Origin: Thalassoroseus pseudoceratinae
GTDB taxonomy: Bacteria; Planctomycetota; Planctomycetia; Planctomycetales; Planctomycetaceae
Direction: 5' to 3'
DNA length: 64,000 nucleotides
Assembly: GCF_011634775.1 (NCBI RefSeq)
Contig: NZ_JAALXT010000006.1
Coordinates: forward strand, 65,001 to 129,000
Below the pieces are notes generated by a model, which saw only the letters and a program-made list of their open reading frames with translations, had not been told where the DNA came from and ran no database searches. The first letter of the stretch is position 1, and each line of letters opens with the position of its first letter. The translations under genes and the position numbers were made by a program. Positions 26,703 through 35,751 of this stretch are shown here, in pieces.

Positions 26703-28874
26703 ATGCTCAACCAACCCCGAAGTCTGTTCGACGATGCAACCGATTCCATCACCGAATCGGGATGGCAAGTCGATAGCCGTCCGATCGGCCGACTCTGCTG
26801 GTTATTCGTGGGGTTCTCGGTTCCGATCTTGCTGATCGTTGTTCGTCTTGCGTACCTACAATTTGCCATCGGCTCAGATTTCGCCGCCCCTTATGCACAG
26901 ACGACCGAAACCTTCGAAGACATCCCCACATCCGATGGACGGATTCTCACTCAGGACGGTCAAGTTCTTGCCGAAGACACCTTCGAGCTGAGCTTGCATA
27001 TTCACTATCGCTGGCTGGAAGAACCTCCGAACGATGCGTGGTTGCGACAACAGGCGTTGGACCGATTAGATCGACTCGCCCGACGTGATCCGGTTCTCGT
27101 TCAACAAGCCAAGCAACAAGTCCAAGCGGATCGCGAAACGCTATGGCGGCGAATAGCCGAAGAAACCGGCACGCCAATCGATGAACTCAGTCAACGACGA
27201 CAAGCCATCCAACAACGGGTCGAACGCATCGCGACCCATGTGAGAGAAAATCACGAACGAAAACTCAAAGCTCAGCAAACTCCGTTGGAAACTGCTCCCC
27301 AATCGGAATGGTGGGAACGGATTTGGCAGCGAATTCTAGATGAACTGACCAACGCCCCATCGCGAGAGCGTCGCGGTCCGATCGTGATTCGTGAGGAGTT
27401 GGACTATCACCCGCTGTTGGAATCGATCTCGTTACACACGGCGGCAAAGTTTGAATCGGCCCCGGACCAATTTCCCGGTCTGCTCGTACGACGGACTTCC
27501 TCACGAGTGTATCGAGACAGTTCGTTGGCTCCGCATGTGATCGGCGTGCGAACCCAAATCCAGGGAGACGAAATCCGAGCCCGTAAACAGCAATTTCCCG
27601 ATGGCGACCCCTTGGCCTATCGGGAAGAAAACCGCGTCGGTCGCAGCGGAATCGAACGGCATCGCGAGCTCGTCTTGCATGGAATGCCCGGCCAAAAACG
27701 AATCGTCAAGAACCGACAAGGCGAGATCATCACGACCGAAGTCGTCCGGCATCCGCGACCAGGTCAAGATGTCACTCTGACCTTACACGCACCACTCCAA
27801 CGACAGTTACAGTCCCTCCTTGCGAGGACATTGGCAGCCAGAACCGGCGAAAACGCCGACCCCGCAGCCGGAGCTGCGATTGTTGTGATGGATGTCCGCA
27901 CCGGAGCCGTCGTGGCGGCGGTGTCTGCTCCCGATTACGACTTGAACGATCTCATCACCCCCACGGTCGACCGTTGGCAGGAACTATCATCCGACCCACG
28001 ACGCCCATTCTTCAACCGTGTGACCCAAATGGCTATTGCCCCCGGTTCGGTCTTCAAAACATTGACCTCAATTGCCCTACTTGAGAGTGGGCAAATCGAC
28101 CCTGATGCTCCGTTCTATTGTCGAGGATTTTTAGATAGTCCACAGAGTCATCGCTGTTATATCTATCGCCATTACGGTGTCGGCCATCAACACATTGGTT
28201 TGGCAGACGCGATCGCACAGTCTTGCAACGTCTACTTCTTTCACGGAGCCCGCGTCATCGGTGCCGAGCCAATCGTTGGCTGGGCCGACCGTTTCGGATT
28301 CGGCCGTCCGACCGGAATCGACCTCCCAAGCGAAGCAGCCGGACACGTGCCCTCACCGACCGATGAAGGAGCATGGTACAACGGTGACACGTTAGGGCTG
28401 GCGATCGGGCAAAGTCGCTTGGCGGTCACGCCACTGCAAATCACTCGCATGATGGCAGCGGTCGCGAATGATGGTCATCTCGTCACGCCGCATTTTGTGC
28501 AGCGAATCGGCGGACAGTTCACCAGCGGAAACACGTTATCGGAACCGATTCCCGGTCTCACGCCCGACACACTCGAACGCATCCGCGAGGGTCTGGAACG
28601 TGTCGTCGCTCACCCGGGTGGCACGGGATACAAAGCGGTCCGATCAAAGCTCGTTCAAATCGCTGGAAAGACGGGAACAGCGGAAGTCGGTGGCAAAGAA
28701 GACCACGCCTGGTTTGCCGGCTACGCCCCTGCAACTAGTCCTCGGTATGCGTTGACTGTCATTCTGGAACACGCTGGAAGCGGCGGAACCGCAGCCGGTC
28801 CGGTGGCTAAACAAACGGTGGAATCCCTAGTGCAACTTGGCCTGATCAACCAGAAAAGTAGCACTACAAACTAG
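26703..28874 (+). CDS. mrdA: penicillin-binding protein 2 (elongasome transpeptidase)
   Basis: 723 residues, longer than the usual 600-660. One N-terminal membrane helix (about residues 34-54) is followed by the pedestal domain. The transpeptidase motifs are complete: Ser449-Val-Phe-Lys452 (APGSVFK), Ser507-Cys-Asn509, and Lys656-Thr-Gly658 (AGKTGTAEV). It cross-links peptidoglycan stem peptides during elongation. Within the pedestal, residues about 110-210 form a charged, Gln/Arg/Glu-rich, probably coiled-coil insertion (VQQAKQQVQADRETLWRRI and on). It is the last gene of the mre operon; rodA is not in the window. Confidence 0.93.
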   Translation: MLNQPRSLFDDATDSITESGWQVDSRPIGRLCWLFVGFSVPILLIVVRLAYLQFAIGSDFAAPYAQTTETFEDIPTSDGRILTQDGQVLAEDTFELSLHIHYRWLEEPPNDAWLRQQALDRLDRLARRDPVLVQQAKQQVQADRETLWRRIAEETGTPIDELSQRRQAIQQRVERIATHVRENHERKLKAQQTPLETAPQSEWWERIWQRILDELTNAPSRERRGPIVIREELDYHPLLESISLHTAAKFESAPDQFPGLLVRRTSSRVYRDSSLAPHVIGVRTQIQGDEIRARKQQFPDGDPLAYREENRVGRSGIERHRELVLHGMPGQKRIVKNRQGEIITTEVVRHPRPGQDVTLTLHAPLQRQLQSLLARTLAARTGENADPAAGAAIVVMDVRTGAVVAAVSAPDYDLNDLITPTVDRWQELSSDPRRPFFNRVTQMAIAPGSVFKTLTSIALLESGQIDPDAPFYCRGFLDSPQSHRCYIYRHYGVGHQHIGLADAIAQSCNVYFFHGARVIGAEPIVGWADRFGFGRPTGIDLPSEAAGHVPSPTDEGAWYNGDTLGLAIGQSRLAVTPLQITRMMAAVANDGHLVTPHFVQRIGGQFTSGNTLSEPIPGLTPDTLERIREGLERVVAHPGGTGYKAVRSKLVQIAGKTGTAEVGGKEDHAWFAGYAPATSPRYALTVILEHAGSGGTAAGPVAKQTVESLVQLGLINQKSSTTN

Positions 28875-28902
28875 CCATACACACGAACGACACATTCGCG
28901 AT

Positions 28903-29376
28903 CTATTCACGATCCTGCATTAGTGATCGGTACTCTTCCTCTGAAATGCTATCAGTCAGATACCGATAGGAAAGAATATAGCGTTGAATGCGGATGGTAT
29001 CCCGGTCGATAATATCGGGACGCAATAATGTTCGTTCAAGACTAGAGTTGTCGCGAAGATCCGAGAGCTTCACTTCCCGAGCAATCGGATTCGGTTTGCA
29101 GGCGATGACATACTCGGCGTAGGACTGATCCGACTCATGTGTCACAAGCGACAAGGCTTCTACAATTTCTTCGCGAAAGCCTTCGGCGCGGATATCGTCC
29201 AAAGTCACCGACGTATCTTCCACCACATCGTGCAACACCGCTACGATCTGAGCCGCCTCACCTTCCACACCCATCATGACACGAAGCGGATGCAGAATGT
29301 ATGGCACACCACTTTTATCCTTCGTTCCCGAATGCGCTTTCGCAGCGATCTCAATTGCCTTCTCGATCGTAGCCAC
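28903..29376 (-). CDS. HD-domain hydrolase of the RelA/SpoT type
   Basis: 157 residues if translation starts at the GTG at 29376 (AAGGG 7 nt upstream), which places the first helix ATIEKAIEIAAKAHSG at the N-terminus as in relatives; an ATG at 29412 is possible. The His-Asp metal motif VAVLHDVVEDT and downstream VKLSDLRDN match the hydrolase domain of (p)ppGpp hydrolases and the small MESH1-like proteins. There is no synthetase domain. It could hydrolyse ppGpp or a nucleotide; activity is unproven. Confidence 0.8.
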   Translation of the reverse strand: MATIEKAIEIAAKAHSGTKDKSGVPYILHPLRVMMGVEGEAAQIVAVLHDVVEDTSVTLDDIRAEGFREEIVEALSLVTHESDQSYAEYVIACKPNPIAREVKLSDLRDNSSLERTLLRPDIIDRDTIRIQRYILSYRYLTDSISEEEYRSLMQDRE

Positions 29377-29448
29377 AACAAAACCCTTATGTCGACATGA
29401 ACCATTCTGCAAACCAGCAAATTGCTAGATTCCGTTTTCGAGTCTCCA

Positions 29449-29478
29449 GACTAGACCAAAACGAGCTTTGGTCTAGTC
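29449..29478. other. 12-bp perfect inverted repeat
   Basis: GACTAGACCAAA (29449-29460) and TTTGGTCTAGTC (29467-29478) with a 6-nt loop, located between the esterase stop codon (29525) and the HD gene start. It could terminate the esterase mRNA or bind a dimeric regulator of the HD gene. No long U-run follows. Confidence 0.5.
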
Positions 29479-29524
29479 GATCTCACCGCTCGCGCGATCA
29501 ATACCGCTAAGACGACTAAAATAG

Positions 29525-30409
29525 CTACTTCTTCAGCCGATCAATCAAGTAGGTTGTCGAATTCGAATATTTCTCATGTTCTTGACCGGGGTGAACGAGC
29601 ACCACATCTACACCCACTTCTTCGAGGCGTTCCGCGAGTTTGACGCCCATGATTCCCGAGTGTGTGGGATCTTTCGGAGACGCACCAACGACCGGAACTT
29701 CCCCACGATAGAATAGTGCGATCGGCGGATCGTCTTTGGAGACGTGCTCAATCGGCGAGTACTCTTGAATCCAAGGCAGAACTTTTTCTCGGTTCTCGAT
29801 CAAACTATTGATATTCGGTAAACCGAATGCGTGTGCACCATAGCGATAGTTGGGCATCCATTCACGGAGTTCTTTTGGATCGAGAGACACCTGGGCTCCG
29901 TTGACGGCCGCGCAATAGAGGCGAGTCGACTCACGGGCGATGGGATCATCACTGTCTGGGTCGGCCAAGTCATCATGAAATGCTAGCCAAAGAGATGAAC
30001 ACGCCCCGGCCGACCCGCCAGTCGCCCCAATGCGTTTTTTATCCAAGTTCCATTCGCTAGCTTTTGATCGCACGAATTGTAATGCACGGGCCGCGTCCTC
30101 TAACGGAGCTTTTACCGGCGGAATGACTTTGTCTTGGACGGCATTTTGAACATAGCGATAGTTGATCGCCACCACAGAAATCCCGTTCTGCAAAAACGCC
30201 TTCGGATTCGTCTTCTTATCACCTCCTCGCCAACCACCGCCGTGAATGTAAAAAACCACGGGCGTCGGTTGATCGGATTTCGCTGGATAGAAATCTAACA
30301 CTTGCCGAGGGTGGGTCCCGTATGGCACATCCTTGAGAGTCTTCAGTTCCTCGGCAAAACTTTGAGTTGCCAATGTCACAAGTAACAGCGTTGCTAGTAT
30401 CGACTTCAT
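29525..30409 (-). CDS. secreted alpha/beta hydrolase (esterase/lipase, HSL-like)
   Basis: 294 residues from the ATG at 30409, which gives a standard signal peptide (MKSILATLLLVTLATQSFA); upstream ATGs at 30421 and 30457 add little. The oxyanion motif VFYIHGGGWRGGDKK and nucleophile GATGGSAGACSS place it in the carbohydrate-esterase/BD-FAE-like hydrolases. The His candidate is in HPGQEHEKYS. The usual acid motif 'HGxxDxxVP' reads FYRGEVPVVGASPKDP, so the catalytic acid is uncertain. Substrate unknown, periplasmic. Confidence 0.85.
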   Translation of the reverse strand: MKSILATLLLVTLATQSFAEELKTLKDVPYGTHPRQVLDFYPAKSDQPTPVVFYIHGGGWRGGDKKTNPKAFLQNGISVVAINYRYVQNAVQDKVIPPVKAPLEDAARALQFVRSKASEWNLDKKRIGATGGSAGACSSLWLAFHDDLADPDSDDPIARESTRLYCAAVNGAQVSLDPKELREWMPNYRYGAHAFGLPNINSLIENREKVLPWIQEYSPIEHVSKDDPPIALFYRGEVPVVGASPKDPTHSGIMGVKLAERLEEVGVDVVLVHPGQEHEKYSNSTTYLIDRLKK

Positions 30410-30532
30410 CAGTAGTTCCATCGTGGCAAGTGGTTCAGGAGAGAGACACGGAGTCACTGGTCCAACACTCAGATTATGCAGCGACGGCGTTGGGATTCCT
30501 AGTCACTCCCGACGAACCCCATTCCGTGCCGA

Positions 30533-32149
30533 CTACCACCATTGCATTGTGTAGTAGTGGAAACGATGAAGAGCGGCATTCCTAAGCGGTTGATCGAGGA
30601 AAGGTTCCCATAGCGGTTTTGTTTCTTGCAAACGTGCAGCGAGACACACTTTGGCACCTTGACAAGCGGTCCAATGCTGCGGACGTGATGATGCTGTTCT
30701 TGAGGACCGATAACCGAATGACGTCTCAGCTGCCTGCGCATACATCGCGCGAACGCCATCTCGGATAATCGCATCATCGCAGTTCAAGAGTGGTGCAATG
30801 GCACAAAGCCCGCTGGCATCCAGAGGGTGTTCGCTGATTTGCACCGCCGGTGCCGGATGCCCCGCGAGCACCCATCGGGAATTGGCCGTGTGAACTAACA
30901 TATCGACCGGCAATACAAGGTACAGCCAAATGAAGAAACACACCGTCCAGAGTTGTCGTCTTAATAGCCAAAGGAAACTGGCATTCTGGGTCACTTTTCG
31001 CAAGACCAGCAAAAACCCGACAATCACGGAACAGATGCCAAGCACGCCGACAACTCGCATTCGCGTCATGCCATTGAATTGGATGTAGATCCCAAGTCGG
31101 TTGAAGACGGCCATCGCGAGCAAACCATTCTCCACAGACCACACCCACCCCCATTTCCGTAGATTCGGGCAGCGAGGATCCTGCAAGACGGGTCCACGAA
31201 AAACCATGGAGAGAACAACCGTTGCTAGGGCCAACGCGAATGTCAACCAAGCCGCTCCTTGATGAGCATAGCCGGAGTAGTAAAAACCATCTGGGAATTC
31301 GCGGAACCACAACGTCCGGAACTCAAAGACGAGATACAACGCAAAGAGGATGATGACCGCCACCAATGTATTGCGGTACGCCGTATAGAGTTGGTTTACC
31401 GACTGGTCCGTGCTTTCAGACGATTCTTGCTCCGTCGGTTCGAGCGAATCTACGACCGGTAACGTGAACGGAAGTGGCCGCCAAAGCCCGACCGTGAACC
31501 AAGCAACAGTGCCCCACCAAACCACTTGTAATGGCTTCGGAAGAAAACTCGAGAAGGAATCTCCAAACCACTCGACGAATCGGGAGAGGTTGCCTCCGAC
31601 CAGTTCCGCCAAATCGGGATTCGCCATCACGAAGATCGCGCCAAACACAAGGACGGCCATCGCCGGCAACGCAACACCGAGTCCCCCAGATCGCGAGACC
31701 CCCAATTTCGGCTGACCGAGTCTGGCCCCGTATTGAATCAGTCCAAGCAAACCGGCGGGCAATATCTGCACAAGATACTGAAAGAACTGGGCAAAGAACG
31801 GGAGTCGCCCTGCGAGGGTCATTCCAACAACAACCACTAACGCGAATCCCGCAAGCAACAAACCGACCGATCCCAACCACGCCAGGCGAATGGCGGCGAC
31901 GAGCAACATGGTCGTTGCCACGATGAAATCCAGTCCGAACCGTGGTCTCGGTGAGCCAACCGCTAGCAGCACTGGAAACGCCGCCAACAACACCGCCACC
32001 CCGAAATACCCATGGCCGTGATAGACCGTCGCATCGGCAATCGCCACCGTGACCAACAAAGTCAGCACTTCTCGCACACGGACGGGAGCAGCATTCCACC
32101 ACGGTGTGATGCCGGCACTTCGGGTCCGTTCAGCTTCCAAGTCGGCCAT
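30533..32149 (-). CDS. DUF4173-like polytopic membrane protein
   Basis: 538 residues with about 11-12 hydrophobic helices. The segment LYLVFEFRTLWFREFPDGFYYSGYAHQGAAWL resembles the DUF4153/DUF4173 signature (an aromatic, 'YA..G..WL' motif before a membrane helix). The C-terminal 110 residues are soluble, with a Cys-containing region (GLCAIAPLLNCDDAIIRDGVRAMYA). The function of the family is unknown. The gene is alone, 123 nt upstream of the secreted esterase gene on the same strand. Confidence 0.75.
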   Translation of the reverse strand: MADLEAERTRSAGITPWWNAAPVRVREVLTLLVTVAIADATVYHGHGYFGVAVLLAAFPVLLAVGSPRPRFGLDFIVATTMLLVAAIRLAWLGSVGLLLAGFALVVVVGMTLAGRLPFFAQFFQYLVQILPAGLLGLIQYGARLGQPKLGVSRSGGLGVALPAMAVLVFGAIFVMANPDLAELVGGNLSRFVEWFGDSFSSFLPKPLQVVWWGTVAWFTVGLWRPLPFTLPVVDSLEPTEQESSESTDQSVNQLYTAYRNTLVAVIILFALYLVFEFRTLWFREFPDGFYYSGYAHQGAAWLTFALALATVVLSMVFRGPVLQDPRCPNLRKWGWVWSVENGLLAMAVFNRLGIYIQFNGMTRMRVVGVLGICSVIVGFLLVLRKVTQNASFLWLLRRQLWTVCFFIWLYLVLPVDMLVHTANSRWVLAGHPAPAVQISEHPLDASGLCAIAPLLNCDDAIIRDGVRAMYAQAAETSFGYRSSRTASSRPQHWTACQGAKVCLAARLQETKPLWEPFLDQPLRNAALHRFHYYTMQWW

Positions 32150-32473
32150 GCTCTCTCCTTCGGCGTGTCAATGTGAATTCATTTCAGCCTATCAACTCCA
32201 ACCGATCGAAACTTTTTCTTGATACCGAAATCACGCGAACCCTCAGCCTAATTTCAGGGCATCACTGCCCGTAAAGTCATCACTGCAAGTATGTTCGGGC
32301 ATGTCTGAGATTGCTAATGAAGATTTTTAGGGGCCTGCAAGTCCCTACCACCGCCTGTCTTAAGAAACTTTTGCCTTGTTCAGAGGCCACACTTGTGTAC
32401 ATTGAGGGAATTGGCATCGGTATTGCTTTATGTCTGAGTGAACTCTCTTTGACTCTATTCTTATGGAAGTCCT
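32150..32473. other. 324-nt divergent spacer, no gene
   Basis: Lies between the DUF4173-like gene (minus) and the second DUF1559 gene (plus). A small hairpin GGGCAtcacTGCCC sits at about 32257-32270. No coding sequence or RNA gene is apparent. It should hold both promoters. Confidence 0.4.
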
Positions 32474-33451
32474 ATGCAACGTTCGCAGCACGTCCCTCGA
32501 CGCGGATTTACGCTCATTGAATTGTTGGTGGTCATTGCGATCATCGCGATTTTGATCGCCTTGCTTCTCCCTGCGGTTCAACAAGCCCGGGAAGCGGCTC
32601 GTCGAACTCAATGCCGGAACAACCTGAAACAACTCGGGATCGCTCTGCACAACTACCACGACACCGCCCGCAAGTTCCCGCCAGCTGGTGTGGGATACGG
32701 CTGGTGTACCGGGGCTGGCGACGATTATATCACGAATGCGAACGGGCTTTCATTTTTGTTGCCCTACATCGAGCAAAACAATTTGGCTGAGAGTATCGAT
32801 AGCCTGCATGCCCACCAAGGATTTGAAGGCGGCGGTTGCTGCAGTTACTCCGGTAACACCAACGGGACACTTGCGGGAGACCCAGCCGTCAACGCACAAG
32901 CCATGACGACCTTAATCGACGCCCTGCTATGCCCGTCCGATCCCGGCCGTACCCACCTCGGAACGGGCTACCACTACGGCGTGACCGTAAGCCCCGGTGG
33001 AGCCAAGACTTGTTACGATTTCATTTCATCTCGTAGCATCCTTGGCAACTGCAATTACTGGAAGAACGCCGGAGCAAGCCGCTACATGTTTGGTCATAAC
33101 AGCACGACACGCGTGGCAGACGTGACGGACGGAACAACCAACACCCTGATGGTCGGCGAAACGACGTTGGAAGTTGCCAATGGTGAGCCCAACCCCTGGG
33201 GATACCGGGGTTGGGTGCAATCGGGTGTTGATCCGAACGGCGGACTCAACGTCTGGGACATTCCCACCAGCACCGGACGACCACAGCTCGGAAACCTGAA
33301 TAGCTGGGGTCAAGCCGGAAGTCTCCATCCCGGCGGATGCCACTTCGCAATGGGTGACGGTTCGGTGCGATTCATCTCCGAGAACGTCAGCAACACCACC
33401 CTGGTCCAGTTGGCCCGCATGGGTGACGGGACGGTTGTTGAACTTCCATAA
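32474..33451 (+). CDS. DUF1559 prepilin-like protein (copy 2)
   Basis: 325 residues. The prepilin signal [13 protein letters not shown] is followed by the same hydrophobic helix and [28 protein letters not shown] as in copy 1. The C-terminal motif [17 protein letters not shown] is the family's 'H-x9-DG' site. The middle is Gly/Cys-rich ([16 protein letters not shown]) and differs from copy 1. It is probably a secreted, processed surface subunit. The lipoprotein gene at 33564 follows after a strong hairpin. Confidence 0.95.
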   Translation: MQRSQHVPRRGFTLIELLVVIAIIAILIALLLPAVQQAREAARRTQCRNNLKQLGIALHNYHDTARKFPPAGVGYGWCTGAGDDYITNANGLSFLLPYIEQNNLAESIDSLHAHQGFEGGGCCSYSGNTNGTLAGDPAVNAQAMTTLIDALLCPSDPGRTHLGTGYHYGVTVSPGGAKTCYDFISSRSILGNCNYWKNAGASRYMFGHNSTTRVADVTDGTTNTLMVGETTLEVANGEPNPWGYRGWVQSGVDPNGGLNVWDIPTSTGRPQLGNLNSWGQAGSLHPGGCHFAMGDGSVRFISENVSNTTLVQLARMGDGTVVELP

Positions 33452-33489
33452 GTTCTGTGCCAGTTCTGATTCTTGTTCTGATCTCAATC

Positions 33490-33524
33490 CCCCCGAATCC
33501 ACGGCTTTCGTGGATCATCGGGGG
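33490..33524 (+). other. intercistronic hairpin after DUF1559 gene
   Basis: CCCCCGA (33490-33496) pairs with TCGGGGG (33518-33524), and inside it TCCACG (33498-33503) pairs with CGTGGA (33509-33514). No U-run follows. It is placed like the hairpin at 11850-11888 in the other DUF1559 pair. Confidence 0.6.
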
Positions 33525-33563
33525 ACCTGCATTTCATCCATCTTTCGAGGACCCATTCCAACC

Positions 33564-34013
33564 ATGAAACCTGTGTCCTGGCTTGTGTTATTTTCCGGTT
33601 TGGCCCTCACTTTGGGTTGTGGTGGCTCGGGTGACGAAGGCCCGGAAGTCCTTCCCGTCACCGGAATCGTGACGTTAAACTCCGAACCTCTTGCCGACGC
33701 CGACATCAAGTTGTTCCCCATCGGCGACACCCCAGGTGTTGGTGGATTTGCCCGAACGGACGCGGAAGGAAAATTCGAACTTCAATACAACCGAGGTGGA
33801 CAGGGAGCACCGGCCGGTGAATACCGAGTCCAAGTCAGCCGACGAATGATGCCGGACGGCTCCCCGGTTCCAGCCGATGATGACACGCCACCAATTGAAT
33901 CTCCAGCTACCGAAACTCTTCCGAGGATGTATAGCGATCCGAACAACAGTCAACTCACGACGACCGTCACGGAATCCGAAACACCAATCACACTGGAATT
34001 AACCACCAAATAG
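33564..34013 (+). CDS. carboxypeptidase-regulatory-like lipoprotein
   Basis: 149 residues from the ATG at 33564; longer in-frame starts lie inside the DUF1559 gene. A signal peptide with lipobox (LALTLGC, Cys19) shows lipidation. The body is an Ig-like beta domain: VTGIVTLNSEPLADADIKLFP, GGFARTDAEGKFELQYN, GEYRVQVSRRM, and the closing TTTVTESETPITLEL. Such proteins routinely follow DUF1559 genes in planctomycetes and probably act beside them at the outer membrane. Function not established. Confidence 0.9.
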   Translation: MKPVSWLVLFSGLALTLGCGGSGDEGPEVLPVTGIVTLNSEPLADADIKLFPIGDTPGVGGFARTDAEGKFELQYNRGGQGAPAGEYRVQVSRRMMPDGSPVPADDDTPPIESPATETLPRMYSDPNNSQLTTTVTESETPITLELTTK

Positions 34014-34035
34014 CCCCGCTGACGACACGTAAGAC

Positions 34036-34072
34036 GTTAAAAAAGACATCGCCCAACGTCCTGGGCGATGTC
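34036..34072 (-). terminator. intrinsic terminator of the HTTM operon
   Basis: GACATCGCCCA (34045-34055) pairs with TGGGCGATGTC (34062-34072). On the minus strand the stem is followed by TTTTTTAACG. It lies 51 nt past the stop codon of the minus-strand HTTM gene. Confidence 0.85.
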
Positions 34073-34122
34073 TCATAATCACACAACCGCATTCCAATCC
34101 GTTTCGGCTTCGAGGTACCGAT

Positions 34123-35676
34123 TCAACGCCCGGTCATGACGACGGCAGGTCCATCGACAATTCGGAGTGGTCGCCGAGCCATCTCTTGGCCCCCGGTACT
34201 CAGAACCACTTCGTAGTTCCCCGGAGCATAAGCCAGCTGAACCGGGAACAAGAAGTGAGCCCGAAACCGCTCGCGTTCCATCGTGACGTGAATCCGCTCA
34301 ATCGCATGACCGAACTCATCCTCGAGCGTACAGGTCAATGCTAAATCACCGTGTGGTGGAATGAAGTTGGCTTGGGCGATCAGTGCTTCGCCATGTCGAA
34401 ACTCCCGTTTTTGAGCCAGCAAATGCTCTCCCACCATTTGTCCGCCCAAGTCGAATGAGTACACCTTGTCGGTCGGGCGAATCGCTTCGCTGGGAGCGAG
34501 CATATGCCGAACAACCTGAGGATCCAATTCCGCAAGTTGTTTGGGTCCATCGGGGCCCCGTTTCTGATACGGATCCAGCCAGTGCTCGAGGAGAAGCCCG
34601 AACGAAGCCAGCACAATCAACGTGCCCACCCAAGCGGTGCGACCTTGCCAAACTCGTTGAGCAACTTCTTCAGCCGACAACGCCCAGGTCGGCTGGGCAA
34701 CCGATCGCTTCGCCAGCAATCCCAATCGACGCCGAACACGCCGAAACCAAGCCGCCATTCGACGAACATCGGTTTCGCTGAGGAAGCTGAGATAGACTGT
34801 AATGCACACTAAAGGAAAGACGTGCAAGCCGAGTAAGAAGTACGTCATCGCATGGAAGATGACGCCCAACCCGATCATCACGACGCGGCCAAACCCTCGC
34901 CAAGACAGAAAGAGAAACGTCGCTTCCCAAGTAATCGAGACGTAAGCGGAGATGATCACCAGCAACGGAAACTCGGCCAACCAATCACCCAGCGGATGCT
35001 GATGATTGATGTAAGTTCGCATCCACTGAATCATTTGATCGCCGCTGAAAAACGCGGGCGTGTGGATTTTTGTTGCCGCAGCACCGAAGTAGACAATCCC
35101 AATCATCAGCTGAATCAAACGACGAGGCCAAACTGCCGAACGGGGCTGATCCAATCCTTCGATTCCCGGACAATTGGAACGACGACGGCGTTTCAGCCAC
35201 GCATCCACCGACCAAACCGCCCCACATTGCGAGAAACTCAGCAACAACAGAACGTGCGTCGCCACGACGGAGTATTTTGTGATCGTGCTGATCGAGTCAC
35301 AAAGATTGAGGTACGTGAACAAGATGGTCGCCGTGATCAACGACGCTCGCGTGCACCAACCGATCGCCGCCGTCAGGAACGAGATGATCATCGTCGAGTG
35401 CATCAACACCACGACCGCTCCCGGCATAATTGGGAGCATCCCGTAATGACTGTAGGAATCCCAAAGCGGAGCCGGTGCTCCGTCCAGCGAGTAAAGTTCC
35501 CGAGCGTGCGGCCAACGCGGCAACAACGGGACCATCAGCACCAACGGCATCACGATCCGAATCAATGCCAAGCTGAACGGCACTTCTTCGGCGTAGAAGA
35601 AGTCGTTGATACGATCGCGGAGCTTCGGTTTCTTTTCAGGAGGTTCATACTTCATAGCTTGGGCATCCTGCATCAA
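34123..35676 (-). CDS. HTTM (vitamin K gamma-carboxylase-like) membrane protein
   Basis: 517 residues; an ATG at 35655 (MKYEPPEKK) is an alternative start with GGATG upstream. Residues about 25-320 hold several hydrophobic helices in the horizontally transferred transmembrane (HTTM) pattern: ALIRIVMPLVLMVPLLPRW, LNLCDSISTITKYSVVATHVLLLLSFS, IQLMIGIVYFGAAATKIHTPAFFSGDQM. A further helix at about 350 is followed by a beta-rich extracytoplasmic domain (about 400-510, EALIAQANFIPPHGDLALTC, APGNYEVVLSTGG). HTTM proteins are related to gamma-glutamyl carboxylase, but bacterial reactions are mostly unknown. It follows its partner gene by 75 nt. Confidence 0.88.
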   Translation of the reverse strand: MMQDAQAMKYEPPEKKPKLRDRINDFFYAEEVPFSLALIRIVMPLVLMVPLLPRWPHARELYSLDGAPAPLWDSYSHYGMLPIMPGAVVVLMHSTMIISFLTAAIGWCTRASLITATILFTYLNLCDSISTITKYSVVATHVLLLLSFSQCGAVWSVDAWLKRRRRSNCPGIEGLDQPRSAVWPRRLIQLMIGIVYFGAAATKIHTPAFFSGDQMIQWMRTYINHQHPLGDWLAEFPLLVIISAYVSITWEATFLFLSWRGFGRVVMIGLGVIFHAMTYFLLGLHVFPLVCITVYLSFLSETDVRRMAAWFRRVRRRLGLLAKRSVAQPTWALSAEEVAQRVWQGRTAWVGTLIVLASFGLLLEHWLDPYQKRGPDGPKQLAELDPQVVRHMLAPSEAIRPTDKVYSFDLGGQMVGEHLLAQKREFRHGEALIAQANFIPPHGDLALTCTLEDEFGHAIERIHVTMERERFRAHFLFPVQLAYAPGNYEVVLSTGGQEMARRPLRIVDGPAVVMTGR

Positions 35677-35751
35677 GCGAGAGTCATTGGAGGGAGAATC
35701 TACGTTCGCGTGTCACTGGAATCACCAGTGCTTGCATCCCGAAACAATTTC

